The position numbers were made by a program, and so were the translations under genes. A model generated the notes under the pieces. The model saw only the letters and a list, made by a program, of their open reading frames with translations, was not told where the DNA came from and did no database searches. Of a DNA stretch of 64,000 bases, positions 7,330-15,075 are shown piece after piece (the stretch's first letter is position 1; the number at the start of each line of letters is the position of its first letter). This DNA is from Billgrantia gudaonensis (GTDB lineage: Bacteria > Pseudomonadota > Gammaproteobacteria > Pseudomonadales > Halomonadaceae), in assembly GCF_900100195.1 (NCBI RefSeq), contig NZ_FNES01000011.1:81994-145993 (forward strand), in the 5' to 3' direction.

Positions 7330-8337
7330 TCAGTCGTAGCGTTGCTTCCACTGCTGCTGCGCAACTTGCCCCTTGATCACTTCCAGCATGTCGACCAGCA
7401 CCTGCTCGGTGACGCGGTCGGTGTGGGCGTCGACGCGCAGCCAGGCGTCGAAGCCGCTGTCCGCCAGGCGCTCCACCAGCTGATTGAACTCGGGGGAGCG
7501 CAGCCCTTCGATGGTTTCGTGAACCAGGCGGCAGGCGATGTCGCTCAGCGAGTCGTCGAGCGCGCGGGAGACCTGGTTGCCCAGCGGTAGACGTCTCAGG
7601 CGCTTGATTTCGGGGTTCTCCGCCAGGGTGCGTCCCACCAGGGCACTGATGTAGCGCATCAGGTCATCCCGGTTGGCGCGGTAGGCGCTGTCGACCATCG
7701 CCTCCAGGCGTCGACTGATCTCGTGGATTAGTTGCTGCTTGCGTGGCATTACCACGTCCTCGGAAAGCCGCTTCGACAGCGAGCCGCTGTCGCGCACCTG
7801 ATCCTGGACGCTGTCCAGCAGGCGCAGGGCGGCGCGGTCGGAGATCTCCTCCATCAGGATGTCGTAGTACTTGGCAAAGATGGCGTAGAGCCGCCAGCGA
7901 CGAACATCGATCAGTCCCAGGCGCTGCAGGCGATGCAACAGCGAGACGATCCGTAGCACGCGCAGCAGCCGAAAGCCGCCCAGGGGGATGCAGCCCAGCA
8001 CGTCGTACCAGTGCACGAAGGGGTAGAAGAACCAGCGGTGATAGCGGCGTTCGACGATCGCCACGACCCAGCCTGCCAGGACGTCGAGCAGCAGGACGGC
8101 CACGAAGGCCAGGTCGATGGCGATGAAATTGGCGCGAACCTGGCGTTCGTAGGCGCCATGCAGTCCGGGTGCCACGGCTTCGAAGGCCGCGTTGAGCGGC
8201 GGCATCAGGAACAGGCTGTCGAACAGCAGCAGCGTCAGGTTGGCGACGACCACGGCGATGATCAGCAGATCCCATACCAGATGGATGCTGTCTTGCCGGG
8301 CCGAGCGGGCGCCTCGTTGCGGGTTGCGGTGAGACAT
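7330..8337 (-). CDS. Voltage-sensor-like (S1-S4) membrane protein without a pore
   Basis: 335 residues. Four hydrophobic segments occupy about residues 20-44, 70-94, 102-119 and 123-140. The fourth carries arginines at R123, R126, R129, R136 and R139, spaced roughly every three residues as in the S4 helix of voltage-gated cation channels. Acidic residues D75, D85 and D112 in segments two and three could be countercharges. No S5-P loop-S6 pore follows; instead residues 145-335 are hydrophilic and predicted helical (for example MEEISDRAALRLLDSV). Databases would probably call it an ion transporter, but the pore is absent. It converges with the I78 gene and lies upstream of nothing obvious. Function unknown. 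Confidence 0.7.
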   Translation of the reverse strand: MSHRNPQRGARSARQDSIHLVWDLLIIAVVVANLTLLLFDSLFLMPPLNAAFEAVAPGLHGAYERQVRANFIAIDLAFVAVLLLDVLAGWVVAIVERRYHRWFFYPFVHWYDVLGCIPLGGFRLLRVLRIVSLLHRLQRLGLIDVRRWRLYAIFAKYYDILMEEISDRAALRLLDSVQDQVRDSGSLSKRLSEDVVMPRKQQLIHEISRRLEAMVDSAYRANRDDLMRYISALVGRTLAENPEIKRLRRLPLGNQVSRALDDSLSDIACRLVHETIEGLRSPEFNQLVERLADSGFDAWLRVDAHTDRVTEQVLVDMLEVIKGQVAQQQWKQRYD

Positions 8338-8389
8338 GGCCTCTCCTGGTGCCGCCGGTGGACGTGGGCGCGTCTCGCACGTTACCCGG

Positions 8390-8926
8390 TCAACCGCCGG
8401 CGGGTTCTTCGCGCGTGTTGCCCAGGTTGGCGAGATGGTCGTTCTGGGTACGGCGCTCCTCCTCTTCTGCCTGCTTGCGCAGCTTCTTGCGCAGTGCGGC
8501 CTTTTCGAAGCGCAGTTTCTGCAGTGGCGTTTCGAGCCTGAGCGGGGGTACCGGCGCGGGTTTGCCGTCCTCGCTTACTGCCACCATGGTCAGGTAGCAG
8601 CTGTTGGTGTGGCGGATCACCTTGTCGCGGATGTCCTCGGCGACCACCTTGATGCCGATCTCCATGGAGGAGCGCCCCACGTGGTTGACGCTCGCCAGGA
8701 AGGTGACCAGTTCACCCACGTGGATGGGTTGCTTGAACAGCACCTGGTCGACCGAGAGCGTCACCACATAGTGGCCGGCGTAACGGCTGGCGCAGGCGTA
8801 GGCGACCTCGTCGAGCTTCTTGAGGATGGCGCCCCCATGCACCTTGCCGCTGAAGTTGGCCATGTCGGGCGTCATCAGCACGGTCATCGAGAGTTCGTGC
8901 TGGCCGGGAAGGTCGGAAGGAGTCAT
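8390..8926 (-). CDS. Acyl-CoA thioesterase, hotdog fold (YciA-like)
   Basis: 178 residues. It hydrolyses acyl-CoA to free acid and CoA in the cytosol. The signature NFSGKVHGGAILKKLDEV includes the helix-start HGG motif and the catalytic aspartate of the acyl-CoA hydrolase family; VDQVLFKQPI and GRSSMEIGI are further family strands. Residues 135-178 form a lysine/glutamate-rich helical tail that is longer than in E. coli YciA. It reads away from the adjacent fatty-acid carrier gene on the same strand, separated by 87 bases that hold no clear terminator. Substrate chain length cannot be inferred. Confidence 0.9.
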   Translation of the reverse strand: MTPSDLPGQHELSMTVLMTPDMANFSGKVHGGAILKKLDEVAYACASRYAGHYVVTLSVDQVLFKQPIHVGELVTFLASVNHVGRSSMEIGIKVVAEDIRDKVIRHTNSCYLTMVAVSEDGKPAPVPPLRLETPLQKLRFEKAALRKKLRKQAEEEERRTQNDHLANLGNTREEPAGG

Positions 8927-9013
8927 GGCTGGGTATCCGTTCGGGGTCTCGATACAGCATAGCGCCTCGTGGCCGGAGTGGGCCGCGAGGTGCTACGGGG
9001 CGTCGCGATGCGC

Positions 9014-10324
9014 TCAGAACCAGGTCAGTCCCGCGGCGATGATGGCACCGGTGACGAACAGCTGGATCAGGCAGAAGCCCATGATGTCCTTGGCCTTGAG
9101 CCCGGCGATGCCGAGTACCGGCAGGGCCCAGAAAGGCTGCAGCAGGTTGGTCCAGGCATCGCCCCAGGCCACGGCCATGGCGATGCGCGGGACATCGACG
9201 CCGAGCGCCTCTGCGGCGGGCAGCATGACCGGTGCTTGCACCGCCCATTGGCCGCCGCCGGAAGGCACGAAGATATTGACGATGCCGGCGCTGATGAACG
9301 ACCAGAACGGCAGCGTGGTTTCGGAGGCGAAGGAGATCAGCGCCCCGGACAGGGTCTCGGCGAGCCCCGATTGCACCATGATCGCCATGATCCCGGCGTA
9401 GAAGGGAAACTGGATGACGATACCGGCGCCACCCTTGATCGCCTCCTGCAGACTCTCCAGCAGGCTGCGTGGCGTACGGTGCAGCACGATGGCCAGAAAC
9501 AGGAACAGGAAGTTGACCACGTTGAGGTTGAGGCCGCCGTTGCGCAGCAGGAAATGGTCGGCCAGGAAGAGCAGGCCGGGGATGCCCACCAGCCAGGCCA
9601 GCGTCACGCTGTTCTCGAGACGGTCGGCGGGACGCTGAATGCGCACGCGGTCCTTTTTCGACTCCTCGAGCAGCGCCGGGTCGACATAGACGCTCTCCTG
9701 CTCGTCGGGCAGCATCAGCCGGTTGACCAGCGGCACGGCGATGAACAGGCAGATCACGATGCCCAGGTTGAACAGCGAGAAGATGGTTTCGCCGGTGCCG
9801 ATCACCCCGATCTGCTCGACGCTGAAATGGCCGTCGGTGGCAATGGTCAGCGGCACCGAGCCGGCCAGCCCGCCGTGCCACACGATGAAACCGGAGTAGG
9901 CGCTGGCGACCAGCAGGCGATAGTCGACGCGGACCTGACGTGCGAGCTCCTTGGCGAACAGTGCCCCCACCACCAGGCCGAAGCCCCAGTTGATCCAGCT
10001 TGCCGCGAGCGATACCAGAGTGACCAGCACGATGGCCGCACCGGCGTTCTTGGCGAGTCCGGCCAGACGCTGCAGCAGCCGCTTGACGGGCGGTGAGCTG
10101 GCCAGCATGTAGCCGGTCACCAGGATCAGCAGCATCTGCATCGAGAAGGTCAGCAGGTTCCAGAAGCCATCCCCCCAGAAACGCATCACCGCCAGTGGCG
10201 TTTGACGTTCCACGGCGATGGCGGCGGCGGCGGCGATGACGGTCAGCAACAGCACGAAGATGTAGGGGTCGGGCAGATAGCGCTCGACCAGCTTCACGGC
10301 AGGTCTGGACAAGGTCTTGAGCAT
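9014..10324 (-). CDS. Short-chain fatty acid transporter, AtoE family
   Basis: 436 residues from ATG 10324 (MLKTLSRPAVKLVE); a longer ORF adds a hydrophilic stretch without a ribosome site. About twelve hydrophobic segments are visible. The family includes E. coli AtoE (440 residues), which takes up acetoacetate and short-chain fatty acids. Conserved family pieces include SWINWGFGLVVGALFAKEL and SGFIVWHGGLAGSVPL, plus GGGQWAVQAPV near the C-terminus. It lies upstream of the thioesterase gene on the same strand, which fits a short acyl metabolism context, but co-regulation is not shown. Confidence 0.9.
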   Translation of the reverse strand: MLKTLSRPAVKLVERYLPDPYIFVLLLTVIAAAAAIAVERQTPLAVMRFWGDGFWNLLTFSMQMLLILVTGYMLASSPPVKRLLQRLAGLAKNAGAAIVLVTLVSLAASWINWGFGLVVGALFAKELARQVRVDYRLLVASAYSGFIVWHGGLAGSVPLTIATDGHFSVEQIGVIGTGETIFSLFNLGIVICLFIAVPLVNRLMLPDEQESVYVDPALLEESKKDRVRIQRPADRLENSVTLAWLVGIPGLLFLADHFLLRNGGLNLNVVNFLFLFLAIVLHRTPRSLLESLQEAIKGGAGIVIQFPFYAGIMAIMVQSGLAETLSGALISFASETTLPFWSFISAGIVNIFVPSGGGQWAVQAPVMLPAAEALGVDVPRIAMAVAWGDAWTNLLQPFWALPVLGIAGLKAKDIMGFCLIQLFVTGAIIAAGLTWF

Positions 10325-10402
10325 GGCGGATTCGCTTCTTCTGATTGGTCTTTGTATCGACACAAAAGTAGCGCAGTCTCAGAGGGTTGCGCCAATGGCC
10401 GA

Positions 10403-11797
10403 TTAACGGTGACGCGCTTGACCGGGTTTGTCAAAACTCGCGGAGGGTGACGCCTGGCACCAGCGATGTCGCCGGTGGTGGCGGTAATAGGCGAACAGGG
10501 TGGCCGAACGCACGGCGGTGAAGAGCAGAAAAGCGAACCACAGGCCGTGATTGGTCATGGGCTCGGGCAGCAGTGCCTGACCGAGCCACCAGGCGGGCAG
10601 GTAGGCGGCAAGGCCGGCGAAGATGCTGTTGCGCATCTCGCGAATGGCCGTGGCGCCGATGAAGACGCCGTCCAGCAGGTAGCTCCACACGGCGATGAGC
10701 GGCATGGCCACCATCCATGGCAGATAGACGGCGGCCGTGGCGCGAACCTCCGGCAGGTCGGTGAGCAAGGCGACCAGCCATTCGCCCCCCGTCGCGAAGG
10801 CCAGCGCGGCACCCCCGGCGGTGAGCAGCGAGAACAGCGCAGCGCTGCCCACGGCTCGACCGAACTCGTCCCAGCGCTGCCGGCCTACCGAGCGCCCGAT
10901 GAGCGCCTCGGCGGCATGGGCGAAACCGTCCAGCGCATAGCTGGTGAGCATGATGAACTGCAGCAGCACGGCGTTGGCGGCCAGCACGGTGTCGCCCTGT
11001 GCCGCTCCGCGCGACGTGAAGAATGCCATCGCGAAGAGCAGCCCCAGCGTGCGTACGAAGAGGTTGGCGTTGATCGAGAACAGCTCGCCGTAGGCGGCAA
11101 GCCGCACGAGCCGGCTGCGCAGGAAACGTCCTTCCAGCCGCCCGAGCTGACGCATCACCAGCCAGCCGCCGAACGCCAGTGCGGTGTAATCGGCGATCAC
11201 CGTGGCCCAGGCCACGCCGTCGCTGGTCATGCCCAGCCCCACCACGAACAGCAGGTCCAGGACGATGTTCACGCCGTTGGTCAGCACCAGGATGGCCAGC
11301 GTCACGCGCGAGTTCTGCTGACCCAGGAACCACCCCAGGATGGCATAGTTGGCGAGCACCGCCGGAGCCGAAAGAATGCGTATCTGGGCGTATTCGGCGG
11401 CCAGAAGCGTGGCGGTCTCGCTGCCGCCGAGCAGCCACAGGCCCAGTGCGATCAGAGGTTTCGACAGGATGATCAGAAGGCTGCCGATGCCCGCGGCCAG
11501 CAGCAGCGCCTGGCCCAGCAGGTTGCGTACGTCGCCATCGCTTTCACGGCCGACTGCCTGGGCGGTGAGCCCGGTGGTGCCCATGCGCAGGAAGCCGAAG
11601 CCCCAATAGAGAAAGCTGAACAGGGTGGCGCCCAGCGTCACCGCGGCGAGGTAGCGCGAGTCGGGAAGGTGGCCGACCACTGCGGTGTCGACGAGCCCCA
11701 GCAGCGGCACGGTAACGTTGGAGAGGATGATCGGCCAGGCCAGCGCCCAGGTGCGACGCGAGGCGGACCACGGTGTCTCACGGGGCTGAGCGGTCAC
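10403..11797 (-). CDS. MATE-family efflux transporter, DinF-like
   Basis: 464 residues with about twelve membrane segments in two repeats. MATE proteins export cationic drugs and metabolites in exchange for Na+ or H+. The first repeat starts WPIILSNVTVPLLGLVDTAVVGHL, close to the DinF subgroup, and the second repeat has LRTLGLLFAM-type residues at the membrane. The ATG is the first of the frame; the Shine-Dalgarno region is poor. It is the last gene on this minus-strand group before the AT-rich leader of cydAB. Substrate unknown; whether it is SOS-controlled as in E. coli dinF is not visible. Confidence 0.9.
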   Translation of the reverse strand: MTAQPRETPWSASRRTWALAWPIILSNVTVPLLGLVDTAVVGHLPDSRYLAAVTLGATLFSFLYWGFGFLRMGTTGLTAQAVGRESDGDVRNLLGQALLLAAGIGSLLIILSKPLIALGLWLLGGSETATLLAAEYAQIRILSAPAVLANYAILGWFLGQQNSRVTLAILVLTNGVNIVLDLLFVVGLGMTSDGVAWATVIADYTALAFGGWLVMRQLGRLEGRFLRSRLVRLAAYGELFSINANLFVRTLGLLFAMAFFTSRGAAQGDTVLAANAVLLQFIMLTSYALDGFAHAAEALIGRSVGRQRWDEFGRAVGSAALFSLLTAGGAALAFATGGEWLVALLTDLPEVRATAAVYLPWMVAMPLIAVWSYLLDGVFIGATAIREMRNSIFAGLAAYLPAWWLGQALLPEPMTNHGLWFAFLLFTAVRSATLFAYYRHHRRHRWCQASPSASFDKPGQARHR

Positions 11798-12103
11798 GGC
11801 GGATTCCGGTCATGGACGAGACCGGATACCTTGGCGGGATTTTGTCATTGATGCAACGGCCAATCCGTGGAAGCGAATGAAGTGTGGCGCTACCAAGTTT
11901 GGCTATGCAATCTGAAACTTGCCCCATTTCCAATAAGTGGTAAGAAAAAGCTTGGTATAAGGAGTGGCTTGAAAATAACCTTCCATATTACAAGGCCCCA
12001 CTGAAATATTGTGTGTGGTGCGGCAATTGGTCCTTGCTTTGTTGCCGGAAACTTCGAGCTATTAAGTGGTATTTTAAGTACTCTTAATAACTTGGTCCAG
12101 AAG
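11798..12103. other. AT-rich intergenic region upstream of cydA
   Basis: About 300 bases between the MATE gene and the FNR-like box. From about 11,880 the composition falls well below the GC-rich surroundings (for example AATAAGTGGTAAGAAAAAGC). I see no ORF longer than a few tens of codons with a plausible start. It may hold MATE promoter elements and binding sites for bending proteins. Confidence 0.5.
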
Positions 12104-12145
12104 TTGACTAACGTCAATATTTCTTTGTTTTGCATTGCATATATT
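12104..12145 (+). promoter_or_regulatory. FNR/Anr-like box and -10 element of the cydABX promoter
   Basis: TTGACTAACGTCAA at 12104-12117 is a perfect TTGAC-N4-GTCAA dyad, the FNR/Anr/Dnr-type half-site pair (consensus TTGAT-N4-ATCAA). TATATT at 12140-12145 is a good -10. Counting from a start site near 12152, the dyad centre lies at -41.5, the exact class II activator position. There is no -35 hexamer, which fits an activator-dependent promoter. Confidence 0.65.
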
Positions 12146-12212
12146 CAGGTGAATAGTGCGTTTCTCCTTAGGAGAAGCCGTGCTGGCCCCATCTTTTGCC
12201 TTGGAGTTGCCA

Positions 12213-13793
12213 ATGGATATCGTTGAACTATCCAGGTTGCAGTTCGCTTTCACGGCGATGGTGCATTTCCTGTTCGTACCCCTCACGTTGGGTCTCTCGA
12301 TCCTGCTGGCGATGATGGAGACGGTCTACGTGATGACCGGCAAAACCATCTATCGCGAAATGACCAAGTTCTGGGGAAAGTTGTTCGGCATCAACTTCGC
12401 CCTGGGAGTCACCACCGGGATCGCCATGGAGTTCCAGTTCGGCACCAACTGGTCCTACTACTCCCACTATGTCGGGGATATTTTCGGGGCGCCGCTGGCC
12501 ATCGAAGCGCTGATGGCCTTCTTCCTCGAGTCGACCTTGGTGGGCCTGTTCTTCTTCGGCTGGGATCGTATGTCGAAGCAGAAGCACCTGGCCGTCACCT
12601 GGCTGATGGCGCTGGCCACCAACCTCTCCGCACTGTGGATCCTGGTCGCCAATGGCTGGATGCAGTACCCCATCGGCTCCGAGTTCAACCTCGAGACCAT
12701 GCGCATGGAGCTGACCAGCTTCGCCGAGGTGGTGCTCAGCCCGGTGGCCCAGGTCAAGTTCGTGCATACCGTCTCCGCCGGCTATGTCACCGGCTCCATC
12801 TTCGTGCTGGCCATCTCCAGCTGGTACCTGCTCAAGGGGCGCGAGGTCGCCTTCGCCCGCCGCAGTTTCGCCATCGCCTCGGCCTTCGGCCTAGCCAGTG
12901 TGCTGTCGGTGATCGTGCTGGGCGACGAGTCCGGCTATGAGCTGGGAGACGTGCAGAAGGTCAAGCTCGCCGCCATCGAGGCGGAGTGGGAGACTCACCC
13001 GGCGCCGGCCGCCTTCACCCTGGTGGGGCTCCCCAACCAGGCGGAGGAGCGCACCGATTACGCCATCCGCATCCCGGCGGTGATGGGGCTGATCGCCACC
13101 CGCTCGCTGAACGAGGAGGTCACCGGTCTGCGTGAGCTCAAGGAGCAGCATCGCGAGCGCATGGTCAACGGCCGTGAAGCCTTTGTGCTGATGCAGCGCC
13201 TGCGCAGCGGCGAAGGTACCGAGGAGGATGCCGCCCGCTTCGAGGAGGTGCGTGACGATGTCGGCTATGGCCTGCTGCTCAGCGCCTACACCGAGGACAT
13301 GAACGCCCCCTCCGCCGCCGAGATCGACCGCGCCGTGGAGGCCTCGATTCCCGAGGTGTGGCCGCTGTTCTGGACCTTCCGCATCATGGTGGCGGCCGGC
13401 TTCATCATGCTCGTGCTCTTCGCGCTGGCCTTCTGGCACAGCGTGCGTCGCCAGCCGGAGAAGTCGCCCTGGCTGCTGCGCTTTGCCCTGTTCAGTCTGC
13501 CGTTGCCCTGGATCGCCTCCGAGGCGGGCTGGTTCGTGGCCGAGTATGGCCGTCAGCCCTGGGCCATCGGCGAGATCCTGCCCATCCATGTCGCGGTCTC
13601 CAGCCTCACTTTCAACCAGGTGCTCTTCACCCTGATCACCATCGGCGTGCTCTACACCCTCTTCGTGATCATCGAGATCTGGCTGATGCAGCACTTCGCT
13701 CGCAAGGGGCCTTCCGGCAGCGGCTACCACGCCGGTCTCGACGCCATCGACGCATCCGTCGACACCCAGACCAGCAAGCCTCAGGAGGCATGA
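12213..13793 (+). CDS. cydA: Cytochrome bd oxidase subunit I
   Basis: 526 residues from ATG 12213, preceded by TTGGAG; an upstream in-frame ATG at 12156 would add 19 residues not found in the family. CydA carries haems b558, b595 and d and oxidises quinol while reducing oxygen in the inner membrane. Visible sites: the haem b595 histidine in AMVHFLF (H18), the b558 histidine in VKFVHTVSAG, the b558 methionine in FRIMVAAGF, the Q-loop residues in VQKVKLAAIEAEWET, and the conserved GRQPW near the C-terminus. Length suggests the long Q-loop subgroup. cydB follows after one base. The FNR-like promoter upstream implies oxygen-limited expression. Confidence 0.95.
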   Translation: MDIVELSRLQFAFTAMVHFLFVPLTLGLSILLAMMETVYVMTGKTIYREMTKFWGKLFGINFALGVTTGIAMEFQFGTNWSYYSHYVGDIFGAPLAIEALMAFFLESTLVGLFFFGWDRMSKQKHLAVTWLMALATNLSALWILVANGWMQYPIGSEFNLETMRMELTSFAEVVLSPVAQVKFVHTVSAGYVTGSIFVLAISSWYLLKGREVAFARRSFAIASAFGLASVLSVIVLGDESGYELGDVQKVKLAAIEAEWETHPAPAAFTLVGLPNQAEERTDYAIRIPAVMGLIATRSLNEEVTGLRELKEQHRERMVNGREAFVLMQRLRSGEGTEEDAARFEEVRDDVGYGLLLSAYTEDMNAPSAAEIDRAVEASIPEVWPLFWTFRIMVAAGFIMLVLFALAFWHSVRRQPEKSPWLLRFALFSLPLPWIASEAGWFVAEYGRQPWAIGEILPIHVAVSSLTFNQVLFTLITIGVLYTLFVIIEIWLMQHFARKGPSGSGYHAGLDAIDASVDTQTSKPQEA

Positions 13794-13794
13794 C

Positions 13795-14931
13795 ATGGAT
13801 TACGAAACGCTCAGATTCATCTGGTGGGTCTTGATCGGCGTGCTGCTGGTCGGCTTCTCGGTCACCGACGGCTTCGACATGGGCGTGGGTGGCCTGCTCA
13901 AGGTGGTGGGGCGCAACGACGAGGAGCGTCGGGTGATGATCAACTCCGTGGCGCCCCACTGGGACGGCAACCAGGTGTGGCTGATCACCGCTGGCGGCGC
14001 GCTCTTCGCCGCCTGGCCGCCGGTCTACGCCGCCGCCTTCAACGGCTTCTACCTGGCCATGATGCTGACCTTGTTCGCACTCTTCCTGCGCCCGCTGGCT
14101 TTCGACTATCGCTCCAAGCTCGACAGCCTAACCTGGCGCAGTCGCTGGGACTGGATGCTGACCATCGGCTCGGCGCTGCCGGCGCTGATCTTCGGCGTGG
14201 CCTTCGGCAACCTGTTGCAGGGCGTACCCTTCCAGTTCGACGACATCCTGCGCCTGGACTACCAGGGTGGGTTGTTGGGACTGCTCAACCCTTTCGGTCT
14301 GTTGGCCGGAGTGCTCAGTTTGCTGATGTTCCTCACCCATGGGGCCGCCTGGCTGCAGCTGAAGACCGAAGGCGAGCTGCGCCAGCGCAGCGCCGTCCTG
14401 GGCAGCCGAACCGCCCTGGCTTGCGCCGTGCTTTTCCTGCTGGGCGGTATCTGGCTGCTGCTGGGCGTGGATGGCTATCAGGTCACCAGCGTGATCGATA
14501 CCCAAGGCCATAACGCCACCACCGCCAAGCTGGTGGAGGCGAGCAGCGGCGGCTGGCTCTACAACTACGCCCGCTTTCCGGCACTGTGGCTGCTGCCGCT
14601 GCTGGGCCTGACCAGCTTCGTGCTCTGCTCCCTGACCATGAAAGCGGGCCGCCACGTCGTGGCCTTCATCACCTCCTCGTTGGCCACGACCCTGGTGATC
14701 GTGACCACCGGGGTCACCATGTTCCCCTTCGTCATGCCGTCGTCGATCAACCCCAACCACAGCTTGACCATGTGGGACGCCACCGCCAGCGAGCTGACGC
14801 TGATGATCATGTTCGTGGTGGTGCTGATCTTCGTGCCGCTGGTGTTGGCCTACACCGCCTGGAGCTACTGGGTGATGCGCGGTCGACTCGACGAGCAGTA
14901 CATCCGCGACAACGACAAGGCTCTTTACTAA
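13795..14931 (+). CDS. cydB: Cytochrome bd oxidase subunit II
   Basis: 378 residues, one base after the cydA stop, with AGGAGG in the end of cydA as ribosome site. CydB pairs with CydA and forms the membrane scaffold of the oxidase. The first segment has the family start GVLLVGFSVTDGFDMGVGG. Eight hydrophobic segments are visible. It is co-translated with cydX and the cydDC exporter. Confidence 0.95.
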   Translation: MDYETLRFIWWVLIGVLLVGFSVTDGFDMGVGGLLKVVGRNDEERRVMINSVAPHWDGNQVWLITAGGALFAAWPPVYAAAFNGFYLAMMLTLFALFLRPLAFDYRSKLDSLTWRSRWDWMLTIGSALPALIFGVAFGNLLQGVPFQFDDILRLDYQGGLLGLLNPFGLLAGVLSLLMFLTHGAAWLQLKTEGELRQRSAVLGSRTALACAVLFLLGGIWLLLGVDGYQVTSVIDTQGHNATTAKLVEASSGGWLYNYARFPALWLLPLLGLTSFVLCSLTMKAGRHVVAFITSSLATTLVIVTTGVTMFPFVMPSSINPNHSLTMWDATASELTLMIMFVVVLIFVPLVLAYTAWSYWVMRGRLDEQYIRDNDKALY

Positions 14932-14943
14932 GGAGGTCAGCTC

Positions 14944-15075
14944 ATGTGGTATTTCGCCTGGATTCTCGGTGTCGCTCTGGCGGCTTCCCTCGGCATCCTC
15001 AACGCCATGTGGCTGGAACTCAACGGCTACACGGGCGAACCGGCGGGGGACGCCGAGCATGACCGCGGCGACTGA
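14944..15075 (+). CDS. cydX: Cytochrome bd oxidase small subunit CydX
   Basis: 43 residues, a single membrane segment. ATG 14944 has AAGGAGG eight bases upstream, one of the best ribosome sites in the window. The sequence MWYFAWILGVALAASLG matches the CydX/YbgT signature (MWYFAWILGx), followed by INAMWLE-type residues and an acidic tail. CydX stabilises the CydAB haem centre and is needed for full activity in E. coli. Its last 17 bases overlap the start of cydD, so translation is likely coupled. The gene is shorter than common ORF-length cut-offs and easy to miss. Confidence 0.9.
   Translation: MWYFAWILGVALAASLGILNAMWLELNGYTGEPAGDAEHDRGD

Noticed and set aside
12156..12212. Longer CydA start at 12156
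   Set aside because: The extra residues are not family-like and ATG 12213 has TTGGAG; the predicted transcript start near 12152 would also leave almost no leader.
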